NCBI RefSeq assembly: GCF_000688515.1
Contig: NZ_JHZK01000002.1
Location: 124,001-188,000, forward strand
Source: Afifella pfennigii DSM 17143
GTDB lineage: Bacteria > Pseudomonadota > Alphaproteobacteria > Rhizobiales > Afifellaceae
Length of the DNA stretch: 64,000 nucleotides
Reading direction: 5' to 3'
In this document: piece by piece, positions 23,285-33,776 of the stretch
Position numbering within the stretch: the stretch's first letter is position 1
Layout: each line of letters opens with the position of its first letter
Notes under the pieces: model-generated
Databases searched by the model: none
What the model saw: only the letters and a program-made list of their open reading frames with translations
Told to the model about the DNA's origin: nothing
Translations under genes and position numbers: made by a program

Positions 23285-24508
23285 ATGCAAGGGCCAAGCG
23301 GTTTGAGCGAAAGCGACACGCTTGTTGTCAGGAATCTCTTCAAGGTTTTCGGCGACGAACCGGGCGAGGCGATCGCCCTCTATAACGACGGTCTCGGCAA
23401 GGACGAAATCTTTGCCAAGACTGGAATGACCGTTGGCGTCTGCGACGCCAGTTTTAACGTGCGCGAAGGCGAGATTTTCGTCGTGATGGGGCTGTCGGGC
23501 TCCGGCAAGTCGACGCTCGTGCGCATGCTCAACCGGCTGATTGAGCCCTCCTCCGGCGAGATCGTGGTGAAGGGTGCCGACATCGCCAAGATGTCGGACA
23601 AGGAGCTCATGGAGTTCCGCCGCCGGCACATCTCCATGGTTTTCCAATCCTTCGCCCTGATGCCGCATCTGACGGTGCTGCAGAACGCGGCGTTCGGGCT
23701 GGAGCTGGACGGCGTTGCCGTGGCCCAGCGCGAGGCGCGCGCCAACGCGGCGCTCGCCCAGGTGGGGCTGGAGGCCTGGGGCCATTCCTACCCGAACGAG
23801 CTCTCCGGCGGCATGCAGCAGCGCGTCGGTCTTGCCCGCGCGCTCGCCAACGACCCGTCGATCCTGCTGATGGACGAGGCCTTTTCCGCCCTCGATCCTT
23901 TGATCCGCACGGAGATGCAGGACGAGCTTCTGTCCTTGCAGGAGGAGCAGAAGCGCACGGTCGTCTTCATTTCGCACGATCTCGACGAGGCCATGCGTAT
24001 CGGCGACCGCATCGCCATCATGGAGGGCGGGCGCGTCATCCAGGTCGGCACGCCCGACGAGATTTTGAACAATCCCGCCGACGATTACGTTTCCTCCTTC
24101 TTCCGCGGCGTGAACGTCTCCAACGTTCTGAGCGCGGGCGATGTCGCGGTGAAGGAGCAGGTGACGGTGGTGGAGCGGGACGGCAATGTGCGCAGCGCCC
24201 TGCAGCGCATCGGCAAGGCCGATCGCGACTTCGCCTATGTCGTCGATCGCGGCCAGCATTTCCACGGCGTCGTTTCGGCCGCCTCTCTGGAGAAGGAGGT
24301 GAAGAGCGATAAGCCGGAGCTGCGCCGGGCCTTCCTGCCCGGCATCGAGCCGATTTCCGCCTCCACCATGATCGGCGAGATCATCGGCCCCGTGGCGGCG
24401 GCGCCTTGCGGCCTGCCGGTGGTGGACGACAAGGGCCGCTATATCGGCGTCGTCTCGCGTGCCCTTCTGTTGGAGGCGCTGAACCGGGAGGGCCCGCAAG
24501 ATGCCTGA
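23285..24508 (+). CDS. proV: Glycine betaine/proline ABC transporter ATP-binding protein ProV
   Basis: Quaternary-amine ABC ATPase of 407 residues. Walker A is [14 protein letters not shown], the signature is [15 protein letters not shown], Walker B is [13 protein letters not shown], and the N-terminal [20 protein letters not shown] block and C-terminal CBS-like tail ([20 protein letters not shown]) mark the ProV/OpuAA type. The ATG at 23285 is preferred, although an in-frame TTG lies at 23249. It overlaps proW by eight bases. Osmoprotectant import during high osmolarity is the expected role. Confidence 0.94.
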   Translation: MQGPSGLSESDTLVVRNLFKVFGDEPGEAIALYNDGLGKDEIFAKTGMTVGVCDASFNVREGEIFVVMGLSGSGKSTLVRMLNRLIEPSSGEIVVKGADIAKMSDKELMEFRRRHISMVFQSFALMPHLTVLQNAAFGLELDGVAVAQREARANAALAQVGLEAWGHSYPNELSGGMQQRVGLARALANDPSILLMDEAFSALDPLIRTEMQDELLSLQEEQKRTVVFISHDLDEAMRIGDRIAIMEGGRVIQVGTPDEILNNPADDYVSSFFRGVNVSNVLSAGDVAVKEQVTVVERDGNVRSALQRIGKADRDFAYVVDRGQHFHGVVSAASLEKEVKSDKPELRRAFLPGIEPISASTMIGEIIGPVAAAPCGLPVVDDKGRYIGVVSRALLLEALNREGPQDA

Positions 24509-25706
24509 TGCCACGAGCAATCCATGGGCCGCGGCGAACGGCGCCGACCAATCGGCGACGTCCTCATCTGGCGAGGAGCCTGCCGGCGCTTCGCCGCAGG
24601 CCTCCGAAGCCACGGATATGGCGCAATCGGGGGGCGGCTCCGGCGGCGGCACCAATCCCTGGGGCTCTTCCGGCGGGGGGGATACCGGCGGCGAGGCCCC
24701 GGCCAGTACCGATTGGCTCAGCCAGGCCGCGCCCGCCCAGGAGCAGCGCTTCGACATCCTGCATCCCTTCGACCATTCCATCATTCCGCTCAATGAGTGG
24801 GTGGAGCAGTTCCTCGACTGGCTGGTGGCCAATTTCCGCCCGGTCTTCCAGGCGATCCGCTGGCCGATCGATGGCGTTCTGTCGGCCCTGGAGGGGGCCT
24901 TGCTGGGTATGCCGGCCGTTCTCATGCTGGCGGTGATCGGGCTTCTCGCCTGGCAGGCCGCCGGCCCGCGGCTCGGCATCGGCGCGGTTCTCTCGCTCGC
25001 CTTCGTCGGCTTCATCGGCGCCTGGGACGAGAGCATGGTCACGCTCGCTCTCGTTTTCACCTCGGTTTTCTTCTGTATTCTCATCGGCCTGCCGACCGGC
25101 ATCGCGCTGGCGCGCAGCGACCGCGCGGCGCAGATCGTTCGCCCGATCCTCGATGCCATGCAGACGACGCCGGCCTTCGTCTATCTGGTGCCGATCGTCA
25201 TGCTCTTCGGCATCGGCAACGTGCCGGGCGTCATCGTCACCATCATCTTCGCCCTGCCGCCGCTCATCCGCCTCACCAATCTCGGCATCCGCCAGGTGCC
25301 GGGCGATCTCGTCGAGGCGGCGAGAAGCTTCGGCGCTTCCGATCGGCAGCTTCTGACGAAGGTGCAATTGCCGATCGCCATGCCGACCATCATGGCCGGC
25401 ATCAACCAGACGCTGATGCTGGCTTTGTCGATGGTTGTCATCGCCTCCATGATCGCCGTTGGCGGCCTCGGGCAGATGGTGCTGCGCGGCATCGGCCGGC
25501 TCGATATGGGCCTGGCCACGGTCGGCGGCATCGGCATCGTCATCCTGGCCATCATCATCGACCGCATGACCCAGGCGCTCGGCGTGACCCGGCGCGATCG
25601 GGGCAACCTTGCCTGGTACGAGAGCGGCCCTGTCGGCCTGGTGCGCCGGGCGATGGGCCGGACCGGATCTCGGCCCAAGTCCGAACCGAAGACCAGCGAG
25701 GCCTAA
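24501..25706 (+). CDS. proW: Glycine betaine/proline ABC transporter permease ProW
   Basis: Inner-membrane permease of 401 residues. A Ser/Gly-rich cytoplasmic N-terminus of about 85 residues is followed by several membrane segments and the EAA loop region [20 protein letters not shown] that contacts Pro[21 protein letters not shown] is a conserved ProW block. It overlaps proV and precedes proX by 94 bp, so proVWX are one transcription unit. Confidence 0.94.
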   Translation: MPDATSNPWAAANGADQSATSSSGEEPAGASPQASEATDMAQSGGGSGGGTNPWGSSGGGDTGGEAPASTDWLSQAAPAQEQRFDILHPFDHSIIPLNEWVEQFLDWLVANFRPVFQAIRWPIDGVLSALEGALLGMPAVLMLAVIGLLAWQAAGPRLGIGAVLSLAFVGFIGAWDESMVTLALVFTSVFFCILIGLPTGIALARSDRAAQIVRPILDAMQTTPAFVYLVPIVMLFGIGNVPGVIVTIIFALPPLIRLTNLGIRQVPGDLVEAARSFGASDRQLLTKVQLPIAMPTIMAGINQTLMLALSMVVIASMIAVGGLGQMVLRGIGRLDMGLATVGGIGIVILAIIIDRMTQALGVTRRDRGNLAWYESGPVGLVRRAMGRTGSRPKSEPKTSEA

Positions 25707-25800
25707 GGCGCCCGGCGCCTCAAGGCCTTGCCTGCCTGTCGCCGATGCTTGCGGCGGGCCACAATCTTGAAACACGAACGAACCACAGGGAGATCAGCCT

Positions 25801-26829
25801 ATGCTCCATTCGCCAACCAAGTTCAGCCTGCGCAGCCTGGCGGCTGCCACGGGCCTCGCCGTCCTCCTCTCAAGCTCGGCCATGGCGCAGTCGATGCCCG
25901 GCGAGGGCATCAACGTCGTGCCGCTCAAATCCTCCATCGCTGAGGAAACCTTCCAGACCCTTCTCGTCATGAAGGCGCTTGAGGAGCTCGGCTACGAGGT
26001 CGAGGATATCAAGGAGCTGGAATACGCCGCCGGTCACGTGGCGATCGGCAATGGCGACGGCACCTTCCTCGCCACCCATTGGGACCCCTTGCATATCGAC
26101 TTCTACAAAGAGGCCGGGGGCGATGAGAAGATCTACCGCGAAGGCATCTATTCGCCGGGCGCGCTGCAGGGCTACTTGATCGACAAGAAGACGGCCGAAG
26201 AACACGACATCACCAATCTCGGCCAGTTCAAGGATCCGGAGATCGCCAAGCTCTTCGACAATAACGGCGACGGCAAGGCCGACCTTTCCGGTTGCACCCC
26301 GGGCTGGGGTTGCGAGAAGGTGATCGAGCACCAGCTCGACGCTTTCGAGCTGCGCGACACCGTCACCCACAACCAGGGCTCCTATTCGGCCATTATGGCC
26401 GATACGATCACCCGCTACGAGCAGGGCGAGCCGATCTTCTACTACACCTGGACGCCCTATTGGGTGTCGGGCGTCATGGTGCCGGGCGAGGACGTCGTGT
26501 GGCTGAACGTGCCCTTCTCCTCGCTGCCGGGCGAGCGCCAGGACGTCGACACCGCCCTGCCGGACGGCTCCAACTACGGCTTTCAGGCGAACAACCAGCG
26601 CATCATCGCCAATCGCGAGTTCGCCGAGGCCAATCCGGCCGCCGCCAAGCTCTTTTCCATCATGAAGCTCTCCTCCAACGACATCTCCGCGCAGAACCTG
26701 AAGATGCGCGACGGCGAGGATAGCGAGGCCGACATGGAGCGCCATGCCGATGCCTGGATCGCCGCGCATCAGGAGCAGTGGAACGCCTGGCTGGACGAGG
26801 CTCGCGCCGCGGCCGAGGACGCCAGCTGA
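25801..26829 (+). CDS. proX: Glycine betaine/L-proline ABC transporter substrate-binding protein ProX
   Basis: Periplasmic binding protein of 342 residues with a signal peptide ending about LLSSSAMAQ. Family blocks include ATHWDPLHIDFYKEAGG and FYYTWTPYWVSGVM, whose tryptophans and tyrosines would form the cage for the quaternary ammonium group. A GGAG ribosome-binding site precedes the ATG. It is the last gene of proVWX and is followed by a strong terminator. Confidence 0.95.
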   Translation: MLHSPTKFSLRSLAAATGLAVLLSSSAMAQSMPGEGINVVPLKSSIAEETFQTLLVMKALEELGYEVEDIKELEYAAGHVAIGNGDGTFLATHWDPLHIDFYKEAGGDEKIYREGIYSPGALQGYLIDKKTAEEHDITNLGQFKDPEIAKLFDNNGDGKADLSGCTPGWGCEKVIEHQLDAFELRDTVTHNQGSYSAIMADTITRYEQGEPIFYYTWTPYWVSGVMVPGEDVVWLNVPFSSLPGERQDVDTALPDGSNYGFQANNQRIIANREFAEANPAAAKLFSIMKLSSNDISAQNLKMRDGEDSEADMERHADAWIAAHQEQWNAWLDEARAAAEDAS

Positions 26830-26861
26830 GCCGGCGGCTTCCCAAACGCCTTGATGCAAGG

Positions 26862-26889
26862 AAGGGCCGGCCGCGCGCCGGCCCTTTTT
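26862..26889 (+). terminator. Rho-independent terminator after proX
   Basis: A 10-bp stem (aagggccggc / gccggccctt) with a 5-base loop cgcgc runs into TTTTT. It lies 32 bp after the proX stop and closes the proVWX unit. Confidence 0.85.
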
Positions 26890-26964
26890 CGTTGCAGGTA
26901 TCCGGCTGTGGGCGGCCGGATACCTGCCCGGACACTTCCATTGACCGCCGCATGGGTCCGACAT

Positions 26965-26998
26965 ATCGTTGGCATATACAACTATAATGCACAACGAT
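26965..26998. promoter_or_regulatory. Candidate operator/promoter of the MarR-GNAT gene
   Basis: Inverted repeat atcgttg ... caacgat (7-bp arms, 20-bp spacer) ends 10 bp before the start codon. A perfect TATAAT sits inside it at 26983-26988. The surroundings are AT-rich compared with the flanking genes. This layout fits autorepression by the MarR-type protein encoded next, but binding is inferred. Confidence 0.45.
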
Positions 26999-27008
26999 AA
27001 ATGCGATC

Positions 27009-27965
27009 ATGCTCGCAACCGACTCTCATCTCGTCGCCGATATCCGCGCCGCCTCGCGGCTTCTGGTGCGCGAGCTCGGCTTTCTCAACAAGACCATCGC
27101 CGGCACCGGCCTGTCGCCTTCCACGGTGCACGCGGTGATGGAGATCGGCTTTGCCGGCAAGGTCTCGGCGCGGCAGCTTTCCGACATCCTGTTGTTGGAA
27201 AAATCCACCGTCAGCCGTCTTCTCGGCCCGCTCCTTCAAAAGGGGCTCGTGCGGGAAAGCCGTTCCGGTGCGGACAGGCGCGTCAAGCTGTTGTCGCTGA
27301 CGGCCAAGGGCGAGCGTCTCTTCGCCGCCATCACCGCCTTCGCCGAGCGCCAGGTGGAGGCGGCGCTGCGCCCGCTCTCGCAGCCGGAGCGCCAACGGGT
27401 ACTCGCCGGGCTTGAGACCTACGCCGGGGCGCTGACGGCGGCCCGCTGCGGTGAGGTCGCCTTCCCGGCCCCGGCCGCTCTTGATCTCCAGACCGGCTAT
27501 GTGCCCGGCATCATCGGCGCGGTGGCGACGCTGCATGCGCGCCATTACAGCGCCCTTGTCGGCTTCGGCGCGGCCTTCGAGGCGAAGGTGGCGCGCGACA
27601 TCGCCGAATTCGTCGGCCGGCTGGAACGGCCGCAGAACCAGCTCTGGTACGCGCACAAGAACGGCCGCGTCGTCGCCGCCATCGCCATCGACGGCGAGGA
27701 TCTCGGCGAGGCGAGGGCGCATCTCAGATGGTTCATCGTCGAGCCCGGCCTGCGCGGCGCCGGCCTCGGGGGCCGGCTGATCGCCGCCGCGCTGCGCTTC
27801 TGCGACCAAAAGGGCTTTGCAGAGACGCATCTTTGGACCTTGACGGGTCTGGATGCCGCCCGCCTTCTCTACGAGCGCCACGGCTTCCGGCTCGCCGAGG
27901 AGTTCACCGGCGGCCAATGGGGCAAGGCGGCCTGTGAACAGCGCTGGGTGCGCCACGCCCATTGA
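27009..27965 (+). CDS. MarR-family regulator fused to a GNAT acetyltransferase
   Basis: A 318-residue two-domain protein. Residues ~1-145 are a MarR winged helix (SARQLSDILLLEKSTVSRLL recognition region, wing ESRSGADRRVKLLSLT). Residues ~155-318 are a GNAT fold with acetyl-CoA loop VEPGLRGAGLGGRLIAAAL. Such fusions are a known class, but their substrates are mostly unknown. It follows the proX terminator and has its own AT-rich promoter region with an inverted repeat just upstream. It precedes cysK by 189 bp. Confidence 0.88.
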   Translation: MLATDSHLVADIRAASRLLVRELGFLNKTIAGTGLSPSTVHAVMEIGFAGKVSARQLSDILLLEKSTVSRLLGPLLQKGLVRESRSGADRRVKLLSLTAKGERLFAAITAFAERQVEAALRPLSQPERQRVLAGLETYAGALTAARCGEVAFPAPAALDLQTGYVPGIIGAVATLHARHYSALVGFGAAFEAKVARDIAEFVGRLERPQNQLWYAHKNGRVVAAIAIDGEDLGEARAHLRWFIVEPGLRGAGLGGRLIAAALRFCDQKGFAETHLWTLTGLDAARLLYERHGFRLAEEFTGGQWGKAACEQRWVRHAH

Positions 27966-28154
27966 GCCGTCGCGGCCAGCCGCCGGCCGCCTGTGCTGAG
28001 GCTTCGGCGCCAGTTCAAGGCAAAGGCTTTCTCTTTCTCCCGCCTCCGCCGCAAAAGCGTTCTGCGCGTTTTCGCTGGCCGAGACAGGGCCGCCTCGCAT
28101 GGAACGTCTTTCCGCCTTAGGGTGTTGGCCGACAGGAACACATCGGAGGATGCC

Positions 28155-29147
<993 letters not shown>

Positions 29148-29153
29148 CGGCTC

Positions 29154-30269
29154 TCAGGCGCGGAAGTGCTTCGATAGCTTCAGCGCCTGGCCCTGATAGT
29201 TGGAGCGAAGGCCGGCGCCGTAGACCCTTGTCGGCGGCGCCGCCATCCGCTCGTAGACGAGGCGGCCGACCGTCTGGCCGTGCTCCAGGATGAAGGGCAC
29301 TTCCCGGCTTCTGACTTCCAGGACGGCGCGGCTGCCGTAGCCGCCGGCCGCTTCGTGGCCGAAGCCCGGATCGAAGAAGCCGGCATAGTGGACGCGGAAT
29401 TCGCCCACCAGCGGGTCGAAAGGCACCATCTCCGCCGCCGTCTCGGGCGGCACGGTGACGGCCTCGCGCGAGGCGAGGATGTAGAACTGGTCGGGGTCGA
29501 GGATGAGGCCGGCATCGGCGCTCGGCCTGAGCTCCTCCCAGAAATCGGCGATGCGATAAGCGCCCGGGCGGTCGACGTCGATGACCCCGGTATGGCGCTT
29601 GGCGCGGTAGCCGATGAGGCCCTCGCCGCTGGAAAACTCGCCGGCCAGATCGACCGAGACGGCAAGCCCGCCGGCAAAGCGCGGCTCGCCGCTGGCGAGC
29701 GCGGCGCGGCGATGCAGGTCGGCAAGCTCGCTGTCGTCAAGCCGGGCGCGGCCGCGGCGGAAGCGGATCTGGGCAAGGCGGGAGCCGGTGCGCACCAGAA
29801 TCGGGAAGGTGCGCGGAGAGATTTCCAGGTAGAGCGGGCCGGCATAGCCCGCCGCCACCTGGTCGAAGGCGCGGGCGCGGTCGGCGATGACGCGGGTGAA
29901 GACGTCCAGGCGCCCGGTGGAGCTTTTCGGATTGGCGCTCGCCTCCAGGCCGGCGGGCAGGGCAAGGCTTTCCAGAAGCGGCACGATATAGACGCAGCCG
30001 GTCTCCAGGACGGCGCCTTCGCTGAGGTCGAAGGCGTGCAGGCTGAAGCGTTCCAGCTTTTCCGCCACGCTATGCTCTGGCCCCGGCAAAAAGCTCGCCC
30101 GCACCCGGAAGGCGCGCGCCCCGAGGCGCAGATCCAGGCTCGCCGGCTGCACCTGCTCGGTGTCGGCCGGACGCTCGAGCCGCAGCTCGCCCGCCTCAAT
30201 GAGTGCTCGGATCGCCGTATCGGGCAGGATGCCCGCGCCGATGCCGCCTCTTCCGCCCGGCTCGTCCAT
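29154..30269 (-). CDS. dcd: 2'-deoxycytidine 5'-triphosphate deaminase, double-length form
   Basis: Converts dCTP to dUTP for thymidylate synthesis. At 371 residues it is about twice the E. coli Dcd subunit and has two DCD/dUTPase-like halves. The N-terminal half contains PASLDLRLGARAF and ANPKSSTGRLDVFTRVIAD. The C-terminal half contains HYAGFFDPGFG and FILEHGQTVGRLVYERM. This long form is typical of alphaproteobacteria. It is divergent from metZ across a 187-bp gap that also holds the SAM-II riboswitch. Confidence 0.88.
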   Translation of the reverse strand: MDEPGGRGGIGAGILPDTAIRALIEAGELRLERPADTEQVQPASLDLRLGARAFRVRASFLPGPEHSVAEKLERFSLHAFDLSEGAVLETGCVYIVPLLESLALPAGLEASANPKSSTGRLDVFTRVIADRARAFDQVAAGYAGPLYLEISPRTFPILVRTGSRLAQIRFRRGRARLDDSELADLHRRAALASGEPRFAGGLAVSVDLAGEFSSGEGLIGYRAKRHTGVIDVDRPGAYRIADFWEELRPSADAGLILDPDQFYILASREAVTVPPETAAEMVPFDPLVGEFRVHYAGFFDPGFGHEAAGGYGSRAVLEVRSREVPFILEHGQTVGRLVYERMAAPPTRVYGAGLRSNYQGQALKLSKHFRA

Positions 30270-30334
30270 CGAACTCCGTTAGCCCAAGCGGCCATTGACG
30301 CCAAGCCGGCGAGGCGCTAAGCGCTGCGATATCC

Positions 30335-30387
30335 CGTGGTGATTTGGCCGGCCGGCTTGCAGCCACGTAAAACAAGTCGCTAAAAGG
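30335..30387 (+). ncRNA. SAM-II riboswitch (metA-type leader) controlling metZ
   Basis: The segment matches the SAM-II pseudoknot pattern: cgtggtgatttgg, then ccggcc, then ggcttgcagccacgt, then aaaacaag, then gctaaaagg. P1 pairs cgtgg with ccacg. The loop and tail bases needed for the pseudoknot are present. It lies 69 bp before the metZ ATG. Binding of S-adenosylmethionine would be expected to lower metZ expression. A gggtg/caccc hairpin and a GC-rich palindrome ccggccgg lie between riboswitch and start codon. Confidence 0.92.
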
Positions 30388-30456
30388 TCGGGGTGTGTTC
30401 CACCCGGTCTGGCGGCGGCCCGGCCGGGTTTCGTTGTTCTGGAGGGAACGCGCCCG

Positions 30457-31689
30457 ATGACGCATAAAGACAAAAGCGAGGAAGCAAAGCTCCGCCCCGC
30501 GACCCGCCTCGTCCACGGTGGGACGGTGCGCTCGCCCTTCGGCGAGACCTGCGAGGCGATGTTCCTAACGCAGGGCTTCGTCTATCCGAGCGCGGAAGCC
30601 GCCGAGGCGCGCTTCAACGGCGAGGATCCCGGCTTCGTCTATTCGCGCTACGCCAACCCGACCGTGGCCATGTTCGAGGAGCGCATGGCGCTTCTGGAAG
30701 GCGCCGAGGCGGCCAAGGCGACGGCCTCCGGCATGGCGGCGGTGACGGCGGCGCTTCTCGCCGATATCGCCGCGGGCGACCATATCGTCGCCTCGCGCGC
30801 CCTTTTCGGCTCCTGCCTTTACGTCGTCTCCGAATTCCTGCCACGGCTCGGCGTTGCCTGTACCCTGGTCGACGGGCCCAAGCTCGATGAATGGCGCGCC
30901 GCCGTGCGGCCGCAGACGAAGGCGTTCTTCCTGGAAAGCCCGGCCAATCCGACGATGGAGCTGATCGACATCGCCGCGGTGGCGCAGATCGCCAAGGCCT
31001 CCGGGGCGCGGCTTATCGTCGACAATGTCTTCGCCACGCCCGTCCTGCAAAAGCCCTTGGAACTGGGCGCCCATACGGTGGTCTATTCGGCGACCAAGCA
31101 TATCGACGGCCAGGGCAGATGCCTTGGCGGCGTCGTCCTGTCGAACGCCGAATGGGTGGGCGAGAAGCTTATTCCGTACCTCAAGCATACCGGCCCGGCG
31201 ATCAGCCCGTTCAACGCCTGGGTGTTGCTGAAATCGTTGGAGACGCTGGAGCTGCGGGTCACGCGCCAGGCCGAAACGGCGGCGAGCCTTGCGGAGGTTC
31301 TCGCCATGCATCCGGCGGTGGAGCGCCTCGCCTATCCCGGCCGCGCCGACCATCCGCAATTCGCGCTCGCCTGCCGGCAGATGCGCTCCGGCGGCACGAT
31401 GATGGCGATCGAGCTCGCCGGCGGCAAGGCGGCGGCCTTTGCCTTCGCCAATGCGCTGAAGGTGATCAAGCTCTCCAACAATCTCGGCGACGCCAAGAGC
31501 CTTCTCACCCACCCGGCGACGACGACGCATCAGAGCGTGTCGGAGGAGGAGCGGGCAAGGCTCGGCATCACCGACGGCATGCTGCGCTTTTCCGTCGGCC
31601 TGGAAGACCCCGCCGACCTTGCCGAGGATCTGTCAGCCGCGCTTGACGCCGCGCTCGCCGGGACGGAGCGGATGCGCGCGGCTTCCTGA
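30457..31689 (+). CDS. metZ: O-succinylhomoserine sulfhydrylase MetZ
   Basis: PLP-dependent Cys/Met metabolism enzyme of 410 residues that makes homocysteine directly from O-succinylhomoserine and sulfide. It carries VYSRYANPTVAMFEERMALL, PLP lysine motif YSATKHIDGQGRCLGG and the C-terminal SVGLEDPADLAEDL. An SD sequence ggaggga precedes the ATG. The SAM-II riboswitch upstream supports a methionine role. Together with cysK 1.3 kb away it forms a sulfur-amino-acid neighbourhood. Confidence 0.94.
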   Translation: MTHKDKSEEAKLRPATRLVHGGTVRSPFGETCEAMFLTQGFVYPSAEAAEARFNGEDPGFVYSRYANPTVAMFEERMALLEGAEAAKATASGMAAVTAALLADIAAGDHIVASRALFGSCLYVVSEFLPRLGVACTLVDGPKLDEWRAAVRPQTKAFFLESPANPTMELIDIAAVAQIAKASGARLIVDNVFATPVLQKPLELGAHTVVYSATKHIDGQGRCLGGVVLSNAEWVGEKLIPYLKHTGPAISPFNAWVLLKSLETLELRVTRQAETAASLAEVLAMHPAVERLAYPGRADHPQFALACRQMRSGGTMMAIELAGGKAAAFAFANALKVIKLSNNLGDAKSLLTHPATTTHQSVSEEERARLGITDGMLRFSVGLEDPADLAEDLSAALDAALAGTERMRAAS

Positions 31690-31698
31690 GCTCCCATC

Positions 31699-32301
31699 TT
31701 AGAAGGTGCGCCAGGCGAGCAGGATGCGCGCTGCGGCCGTGACGAAGCACAGCACGGCGAAGAGATAGGCGATCGCGGCAAAGGCGCCGGGGAAGAGGCA
31801 GAAGAGGCAAAAGACGATGACCGTCTCCGCCCCCTCCGCGAGGCCGGTGGTGAAATAGAGCGACTTCACCCCGCGCCTGTCGGTCTTCAGGCCGCGCTTT
31901 TCCGCCATCACGGCATAGGCGAGGAAGCTGGCGCCGTTGACGTAAAAGGAAAGCAGGAGGATTGCGGCCGCGAGCGCGTTGGCGCCGGGATCGGCGAGCG
32001 CGAAGGCGGCCGGGATGAGGCCGTAGAAGGCGAAATCGAGAGTGATGTCGAGGAAGCCGCCGCGGTCGGTGGTCGTCGTCGCTCTGGCGAGCGCGCCGTC
32101 GAGCCCGTCGGCGAGCCGGCTCAAGAGGATGAGGCCGAGCGCCAGGCCGTAAGCCTGCGCCACGATGGCGAGCGCGGCGAGAAGCGCGATGGCGAAGGCG
32201 CCGAGCGTCACCTGGTCGGCGGTGAGGCCGAGGCGCGCAAGCCCCTTGCCCAGCCGGTCGAGCCAGGGCTCGACGTTTTTTCGGATAACGCCGTCCAGCA
32301 T
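31699..32301 (-). CDS. CDP-alcohol phosphatidyltransferase family protein
   Basis: Integral membrane protein of 200 residues. It contains the class I CDP-alcohol transferase signature with its spaced aspartates (SRLADGLDGALARATTTT followed by DRGGFLDITLD), and about six hydrophobic segments. It would transfer a phosphoalcohol from a CDP-activated lipid or alcohol, but the acceptor is unknown. I start at the ATG at 32301 (MLDGVIRKNVEPWL). The stop is 10 bp from the convergent metZ stop. Confidence 0.87.
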   Translation of the reverse strand: MLDGVIRKNVEPWLDRLGKGLARLGLTADQVTLGAFAIALLAALAIVAQAYGLALGLILLSRLADGLDGALARATTTTDRGGFLDITLDFAFYGLIPAAFALADPGANALAAAILLLSFYVNGASFLAYAVMAEKRGLKTDRRGVKSLYFTTGLAEGAETVIVFCLFCLFPGAFAAIAYLFAVLCFVTAAARILLAWRTF

Positions 32302-32346
32302 GTTCTTCTCCTTGGCGAAACCTAGCCGTTTGCGGCCGAAGGCTCT

Positions 32347-33207
32347 ATGAACGGAAACGACAATCAACGTGATCGTGGGTGGTCCTTGTCGAGGATTCTT
32401 CTCGCCCTAGGCTGTCTCGCCCTTCTGGTGGCCGGCGTGGCGCGCGCCCAGGAGCCGGTGATCCCCAATTTCTGGGACCCGCGCTCACGCATCGAGCGCC
32501 CGAATGCCGACACGATCGGGCCGATCCGCTTTCTCGCCACCAACGATTTTCCGCCCTTTTCCTATCGCGACCGGCGCGGGGCGCTGATCGGCTTCGACAT
32601 CGATCTCATCCGCGCCGTCTGCGACGTCTTGAAGACCGCATGCGCGGTGCAGACGCGGCCTTTCGAGACGCTGGAGAAAGCGCTGCGCGACAAGGAAGGC
32701 GATGCGGTGATCGCCGGCCTTGCGCCCGATCCGGAGGCGGACGAGCCGCTCCTGGCGACGCGGCCCTATCTCAAGGTTCCCGCTCGCTTCGTGACCTTGA
32801 AGGAGACGGCGTTCGATCCGGGCGCCCCGGCGGGGGAGTTCGTCGGCACCGTCTGCGGCAGCGCCCATCAGGCCTATCTCGACCGCTATTTCCCCGATCT
32901 CAACGTCGCCTGCTTCCAGAACATGCAGGCCGCGCTCAATTCGCTGCAGGAGAAGCGGCTGAAGGCGGTCTTCGGCGACGCGCTCCGGCTTTCCTTCTGG
33001 CTGCATGGCGAGAGCTCCGAGGCGTGCTGCCATTTCGCCGGCGGACCTTATCTCAGCGACCGTTATTTCGGCGACGGGCTGAAGATCGTCGTGCGCCCGG
33101 ACGAGGCCGAGCTGAAGAACGCCCTCGACTATGCCCTGCGCGAAGTCTACCGCAAGGGCACCTATGCCGAGCTTTATCTGCGCTACTTCCCGGTGAGCCT
33201 CTTCTAG
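32347..33207 (+). CDS. Extracellular solute-binding protein, family 3
   Basis: Exported protein of 286 residues with a signal peptide (ILLALGCLALLVAGVARAQ). The mature part carries the SBP_bac_3 blocks FLATNDFPPFSYRDRRGALI, GFDIDLIRAVCDVL and VPARFVTLKETAF. Members bind polar amino acids or similar ligands, but no ABC permease is adjacent, so ligand and partner are unknown. Four cysteines in the mature region could form disulfides. It overlaps the convergent GNAT gene by four bases at the stops. Confidence 0.82.
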   Translation: MNGNDNQRDRGWSLSRILLALGCLALLVAGVARAQEPVIPNFWDPRSRIERPNADTIGPIRFLATNDFPPFSYRDRRGALIGFDIDLIRAVCDVLKTACAVQTRPFETLEKALRDKEGDAVIAGLAPDPEADEPLLATRPYLKVPARFVTLKETAFDPGAPAGEFVGTVCGSAHQAYLDRYFPDLNVACFQNMQAALNSLQEKRLKAVFGDALRLSFWLHGESSEACCHFAGGPYLSDRYFGDGLKIVVRPDEAELKNALDYALREVYRKGTYAELYLRYFPVSLF

Positions 33208-33776
33208 GCCGGCTCTTCGTCCTCGCGCCAGAGCTCGGGGCGCGCGAGCGTCTTCGCCGGGCGGACCGTGCCGCGCAGCATGCCGAGGACGTCCTCTTTG
33301 AGCGCCTGCACCATCCAGGCATCGTGATGCTCCGGCGGGATCGGATGCGGTGCCTCAAGCCCGTGGGGCAGGGCCGGAACGAAGCCGTGGCGCGGATAGT
33401 AATCGGCATGGCCGAGGACGAAGACGAGCTCCACGCCTTCCGCCTGAAGCCGCTTCAGCCCCTCGCGGATGAGCGCCCCGCCGCAGCCCTTACCTTGCGC
33501 CTTCGGCAGCACCGCGAGCGGCGCCAGGATGGCCGCCTTCACCCGGCGCCCGGCGCCTTCCAGCTCGGCGGCGGTGAAGAGGATATGGCCGACGGGCTCG
33601 CCGTCGAAGAGCGCCAGGAGCGACAGGCGCGGTTCGGCCGTTGGGTCGGCGAGAAGGTCGGCGACGAGCTCCGCCTCCTCCGGCTGGGCGAAGGCGCGGC
33701 GCTCGATATTGAGGACGGCGGCGCGGTCCGCCTCGCCCGCCTCGCGGATTTCCAGCCCTTGCGTTGCCGCGTCCAT
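33204..33776 (-). CDS. GNAT family N-acetyltransferase
   Basis: A 190-residue single-domain acetyltransferase of the YhbS type. The acetyl-CoA loop is VLPKAQGKGCGGALIREGL, followed by VLGHADYYPRHGFVPA, which is characteristic of that subgroup. Its ATG directly abuts the stop of the upstream membrane oxygenase gene (33777), so the two are co-transcribed. Substrate is unknown. Confidence 0.85.
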   Translation of the reverse strand: MDAATQGLEIREAGEADRAAVLNIERRAFAQPEEAELVADLLADPTAEPRLSLLALFDGEPVGHILFTAAELEGAGRRVKAAILAPLAVLPKAQGKGCGGALIREGLKRLQAEGVELVFVLGHADYYPRHGFVPALPHGLEAPHPIPPEHHDAWMVQALKEDVLGMLRGTVRPAKTLARPELWREDEEPA

